From Phoenicibacter congonensis (GTDB lineage Bacteria; Actinomycetota; Coriobacteriia; Coriobacteriales; Eggerthellaceae): a stretch of DNA of 15,872 nt. This document shows positions 13,368 to 15,872 of this stretch, piece after piece. How positions within the stretch are numbered: position 1 is the first letter of the stretch; every line of letters begins with the position of its first letter. Below the pieces are notes generated by a model, which saw only the letters and a list, made by a program, of their open reading frames with translations, did not search any database and had not been told where the DNA came from. The stretch covers positions 1 to 15,872 of the forward strand of contig JAUMVS010000020.1 of NCBI GenBank assembly GCA_030530045.1, written 5' to 3'. Position numbers and translations under genes: made by a program.

Positions 13368-14385
13368 AATTTCCGACGTCAGCAAAGCTGTAACTAAATA
13401 TGTTCCAAAGACTGCCGACATCAACAAGGTCAGCGCAGAAATTACGCACATTTTGGATCTCGAAAAAGTGAACCTGAACGTGCAGATTTACATCGACGAG
13501 AACGCTTCAAATGAAGCATCAACTGTTGTTCGTAACCTGTTCATGTCAAACGCAGCGAACGTGAGATTGCAAATCAACTACTTCGACGTAATCGAGGATG
13601 TCAGCGTTAACGCAAAAGCCGACATGGCAGTCATCATTGGCTGCGACAGCTCAACGGTTTTGAACCTAGCAAGCAAGGTCCGCGGAAGGGATGTTCCCTG
13701 CTACATCGTTTTTGATAGCGCGAGAACAACTTCTGTTTCCGATTTCTTTGCAAACAGCGAAATCGCAGGCGACTATTTTATTTTGAATTCAGAAATGATC
13801 GAGTCGGTCAATGCAATGACGAAGAAGCTTGGCACTTGGATTGCAAACGTTTGCGTCGGCAAAAAGTTTGCTTTTGCTGCTGCTTTCCCATTTGTTGCGC
13901 GTCCTCTTGCGATGGAAATTGTGCATCTCACTTCAATTGAAAACATCGCGATTGGTGTCGTTCCTTTCATCTCAAAAGCCGACTTCCCGCTCATGCTTTT
14001 GAATCAGATTTTCATGCTTGGTCAAATCGCTGCGGTTTACGGTCACAAAATTGATGCCAACCTGCTGAAAGAAGCTTGTGGTGTGCTTGCGGGTGCGCTC
14101 GTCGGTCGAAAGGTTTATCGCGTTTTGCATAAGGCGCTGCCAATTCCTCGCTGCATTGTGGCTGGCACTGTTGCTGTTGGCACTACAGAAACAATTGGCC
14201 GTGCGCTCGTTGCCTATTTCGAGGCTGGCGGCGATATCGATGGCGTGCTCGAAATTGTGAAGAGAACTGTAATGGGTTCGCGCGTCGTTAGTGATGCTGC
14301 AAAACCTGTCGTTGACAAGGTTGTTTCAACCGTCAACGCAGTAAACACTGTCAACACAGTTAAATCATCGCCTGTTAATGCATAA
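13351..14385 (+). CDS. DUF697-like protein of unknown function, coupled to rodA
   Basis: A 344-residue protein of unknown function. The C-terminal half (about 170-305) resembles the DUF697 domain. It shows VPFISKADFPLMLLNQI (204-220), FMLGQIAAVYGHKID (221-235), a run of helices with ALVGRKVYR and ALPIP, and then TTETIGRALVAYFEAGG (278-294). DUF697 is often attached to Era-like GTPases. Here the N-terminal half (30-165) shows alternating strand/helix segments such as DMAVIIGCDSS and VPCYIVFDSA. It has no GxxxxGK(S/T) P-loop, so it could be a degenerate G domain or an unrelated fold. Hydrophobic stretches suggest membrane association without a clear transmembrane topology. The tail repeats VNAVNTVNTV. 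AAAGGTG (13338-13344) inside the rodA end gives a good ribosome binding site, and the 17-nt overlap ties its expression to rodA. A role in elongation is inferred from position only. Confidence 0.6.
   Translation: MPKQSKISDVSKAVTKYVPKTADINKVSAEITHILDLEKVNLNVQIYIDENASNEASTVVRNLFMSNAANVRLQINYFDVIEDVSVNAKADMAVIIGCDSSTVLNLASKVRGRDVPCYIVFDSARTTSVSDFFANSEIAGDYFILNSEMIESVNAMTKKLGTWIANVCVGKKFAFAAAFPFVARPLAMEIVHLTSIENIAIGVVPFISKADFPLMLLNQIFMLGQIAAVYGHKIDANLLKEACGVLAGALVGRKVYRVLHKALPIPRCIVAGTVAVGTTETIGRALVAYFEAGGDIDGVLEIVKRTVMGSRVVSDAAKPVVDKVVSTVNAVNTVNTVKSSPVNA
14332..14367 (+). repeat. Imperfect 18-bp tandem repeat in the 3' end of the DUF697-like gene
   Basis: GTCAACGCAGTAAACACT (14332-14349) and GTCAACACAGTTAAATCA (14350-14367) match at 13 of 18 positions and encode the VNAVNTVNTV tail. 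The segment also contains the dyad ACTGT-CAAC-ACAGT (14347-14360). This looks like local slippage in a disordered tail. Confidence 0.4.
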
Positions 14386-14406
14386 AAGCAAACTCTCACT
14401 TTAAAT

Positions 14407-15872
14407 ATGACAAGCCGAATTTTTAAATCCAGCCTGGACTCTGTTATCGCGCCTCTTCTTCGTGAGGTTGAGCGCCCGTCGCGTTATTTGGGTGGCGAGT
14501 GGGGAGTTACGCTGAAGCCTGAAGACGAAGTCGATTTCCGCTTCTGCATGATTTACCCTGACACCTATGAACTCGGTCAGCCTAACCAGGCAATTCGCAT
14601 TCTTTGCAATGCGGTTAACGCTGTTGACGGCATGTTTGCCGAGCGCTCCTACCTTCCAGCAGTCGACATGATCGAGAAGATGCGCGAGCGCAAGATTCCG
14701 CTTTTTTCGCTTGAAACTCACACGCCTCTGAAAGACTTTGATGCAATTGGCATCACCGTTCCACATGAGCTTGCCTACACAAACATTCTAGAAATCATCG
14801 ACCTTGCGCAGGTCAGCGTGCTTGCTTCAGAGCGCAAGGAAGATGATCCAATCATTTTTGGTGGCGGCCCTTGCACCTACAACCCCGAGCCGCTGCATCT
14901 TTTTTATGACGCGTTTTTGATTGGTGAGGGCGAAGAGTCGCTGCCCGAAGCTTGCAAAATGGTGCGTGATCTGCGAAAACAGGGCGTCCCTCGTGCCGAA
15001 ATTGTTCGCAGGCTTTCTGAAATTCCTGGAACCTATGTCCCTTCTGAATATGAAGTTGGCGCCGAAGGACAAATTGTTCCAAAGGCTGGAAGTGTCGTTT
15101 CTGCTCGTGTTGAAAAGCGCGTTTTTGCTGGTTTTGCGGAAAGTGACGCGTGGGAGCCTTGCATTGTGCCCTACATGGACATTGTGCACGACCGTCTGAA
15201 CGTGGAAATTCTTCGAGGCTGTGCGCGCGGTTGCCGTTTTTGCCAGGCAGGCATGATGTATCGCCCAGTGCGCGAGCGCAGTGTTGACAACATTGTGAAC
15301 GCCGTCAAAAAAGGCATTGAGCAAACGGGTTACGAGGAAGTTTCGCTAACTTCTCTTTCGACGACCGACCACTCTCAAATTAAGGAAATTTTGTCGCGCT
15401 TGAACAAGGAAGTTGCAACACCTGGAAGTGGGATTCGCATTTCGATTCCCTCCCAGCGTGTTGATTCTTTTGGCGTTGAAATGGCGGAACTCGTCGCGGG
15501 AACAAAACGCGGCGGATTAACGCTTGCCCCTGAGGCTGGCACGCAAAGAATGCGCGACATTATCAATAAAAATGTTTCCGAGCAGCAACTGCTCGACTCG
15601 ATTGAGCATGCGATGGAGCTTGGTTGGCGTCGCTGCAAACTTTACTTCATGATTGGCCTTCCTGAAGAGACCGACGAAGATGTTATTGGCATCGCTGAGC
15701 TGGCGGAAAAATGTTATCAGGTGATGCTTGATAACGTCGATAAATCGCAAAAAGGCAACTTGTCGCTTGCGATTTCTGCTGCTGTTTTTGTTCCGAAAGC
15801 TAACACGCCATTCCAGTGGTGCGGGCAAATTGACTCGGAAGAAGCCTATCGCCGTGCGCATCTGATTAAGTC
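14407..15872 (+). CDS. B12-binding-like/radical SAM protein of the TIGR03960 type, truncated by window edge
   Basis: The frame stays open for 488 codons to the window end. The N-terminal part (about 27-165) resembles a cobalamin-binding-like Rossmann domain. It contains PSRYLGGEWG, FCMIYPDTYELGQPNQAIRIL and IIFGGGPCTYNPEPL, followed by FLIGEGEESLPEAC. The radical SAM core starts at EILRGCARGCRFCQAG, with C272, C276 and C279 in CX3CX2C spacing. SLTSLSTTDHSQI, LTLAPEAGTQRMR and KLYFMIGLPEETDEDV match the family layout. The function is unknown. In many Gram-positive bacteria its relative lies between rodA and the DUF2344, rng, rplU, rpmA genes, so the position here fits that known order. ATG 14407 has no clear Shine-Dalgarno sequence. 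It lies 21 nt after the previous stop, probably in the same transcript. The N-terminal start agrees with the conserved 'P.RY.GGE' distance. Confidence 0.88.
   Translation, partial: MTSRIFKSSLDSVIAPLLREVERPSRYLGGEWGVTLKPEDEVDFRFCMIYPDTYELGQPNQAIRILCNAVNAVDGMFAERSYLPAVDMIEKMRERKIPLFSLETHTPLKDFDAIGITVPHELAYTNILEIIDLAQVSVLASERKEDDPIIFGGGPCTYNPEPLHLFYDAFLIGEGEESLPEACKMVRDLRKQGVPRAEIVRRLSEIPGTYVPSEYEVGAEGQIVPKAGSVVSARVEKRVFAGFAESDAWEPCIVPYMDIVHDRLNVEILRGCARGCRFCQAGMMYRPVRERSVDNIVNAVKKGIEQTGYEEVSLTSLSTTDHSQIKEILSRLNKEVATPGSGIRISIPSQRVDSFGVEMAELVAGTKRGGLTLAPEAGTQRMRDIINKNVSEQQLLDSIEHAMELGWRRCKLYFMIGLPEETDEDVIGIAELAEKCYQVMLDNVDKSQKGNLSLAISAAVFVPKANTPFQWCGQIDSEEAYRRAHLIK

Overview
This window is compact, with every supportable gene on the + strand and apparently four transcription blocks. 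The organism is most likely an anaerobic, rod-shaped, Gram-positive-type bacterium. My best guess is the class Coriobacteriia (Actinomycetota), with moderate confidence. The evidence is a NifS/NifU-type iron-sulfur operon rather than a SUF operon, a full MreBCD/PBP2/RodA elongation set, FtsZ with the DYIPEFLRR tail, TG-extended -10 promoters, and base composition that looks roughly balanced (not computed). No sequence database was consulted.

Layout. (1) Positions 1-159 hold the 3' end of a probable family 5 (oligopeptide-type) extracellular solute-binding protein. (2) Positions 160-607 are non-coding and dense in signals. They hold two rho-independent terminators, a bipartite direct repeat (18 bp, 11 variable bases, then TTTTCCC) present twice, a TTTT-loop hairpin, an 18-bp AT palindrome, and a consensus-like promoter with an inverted repeat between its -35 and -10. 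(3) nifS-nifU (608-2345) is a cysteine desulfurase and Fe-S scaffold operon closed by a terminator. (4) ftsZ (2499-3635) sits alone with its own promoter and terminator. (5) A three-gene unit (3753-7175) encodes a GT2 glycosyltransferase, a divergent MurE-like ligase and a PflX-like (COG1313) radical SAM protein. The last two genes overlap by 17 nt. (6) Positions 7176-7465 are a non-coding gap with hairpins and an extended -10 promoter. (7) The elongation (Rod) operon runs mreB-mreC-mreD-mrdA(PBP2)-rodA and continues into a DUF697-like gene overlapping rodA by 17 nt. A B12-binding/radical SAM protein of the TIGR03960 type follows and runs off the window.

How the genes work together. NifS mobilises sulfur and NifU builds Fe-S clusters, which both radical SAM proteins in the window need. 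FtsZ runs septation. MreB, MreC and MreD organise the lateral-wall machine in which RodA polymerises glycan and PBP2 cross-links it. The GT2/MurE-like/radical SAM unit is the least conventional part. The MurE homologue has lost or changed several canonical motifs and is tightly linked to a radical SAM enzyme with no obvious substrate. The DUF697-like protein, translationally linked to rodA, is a second candidate for an undescribed role in wall elongation.
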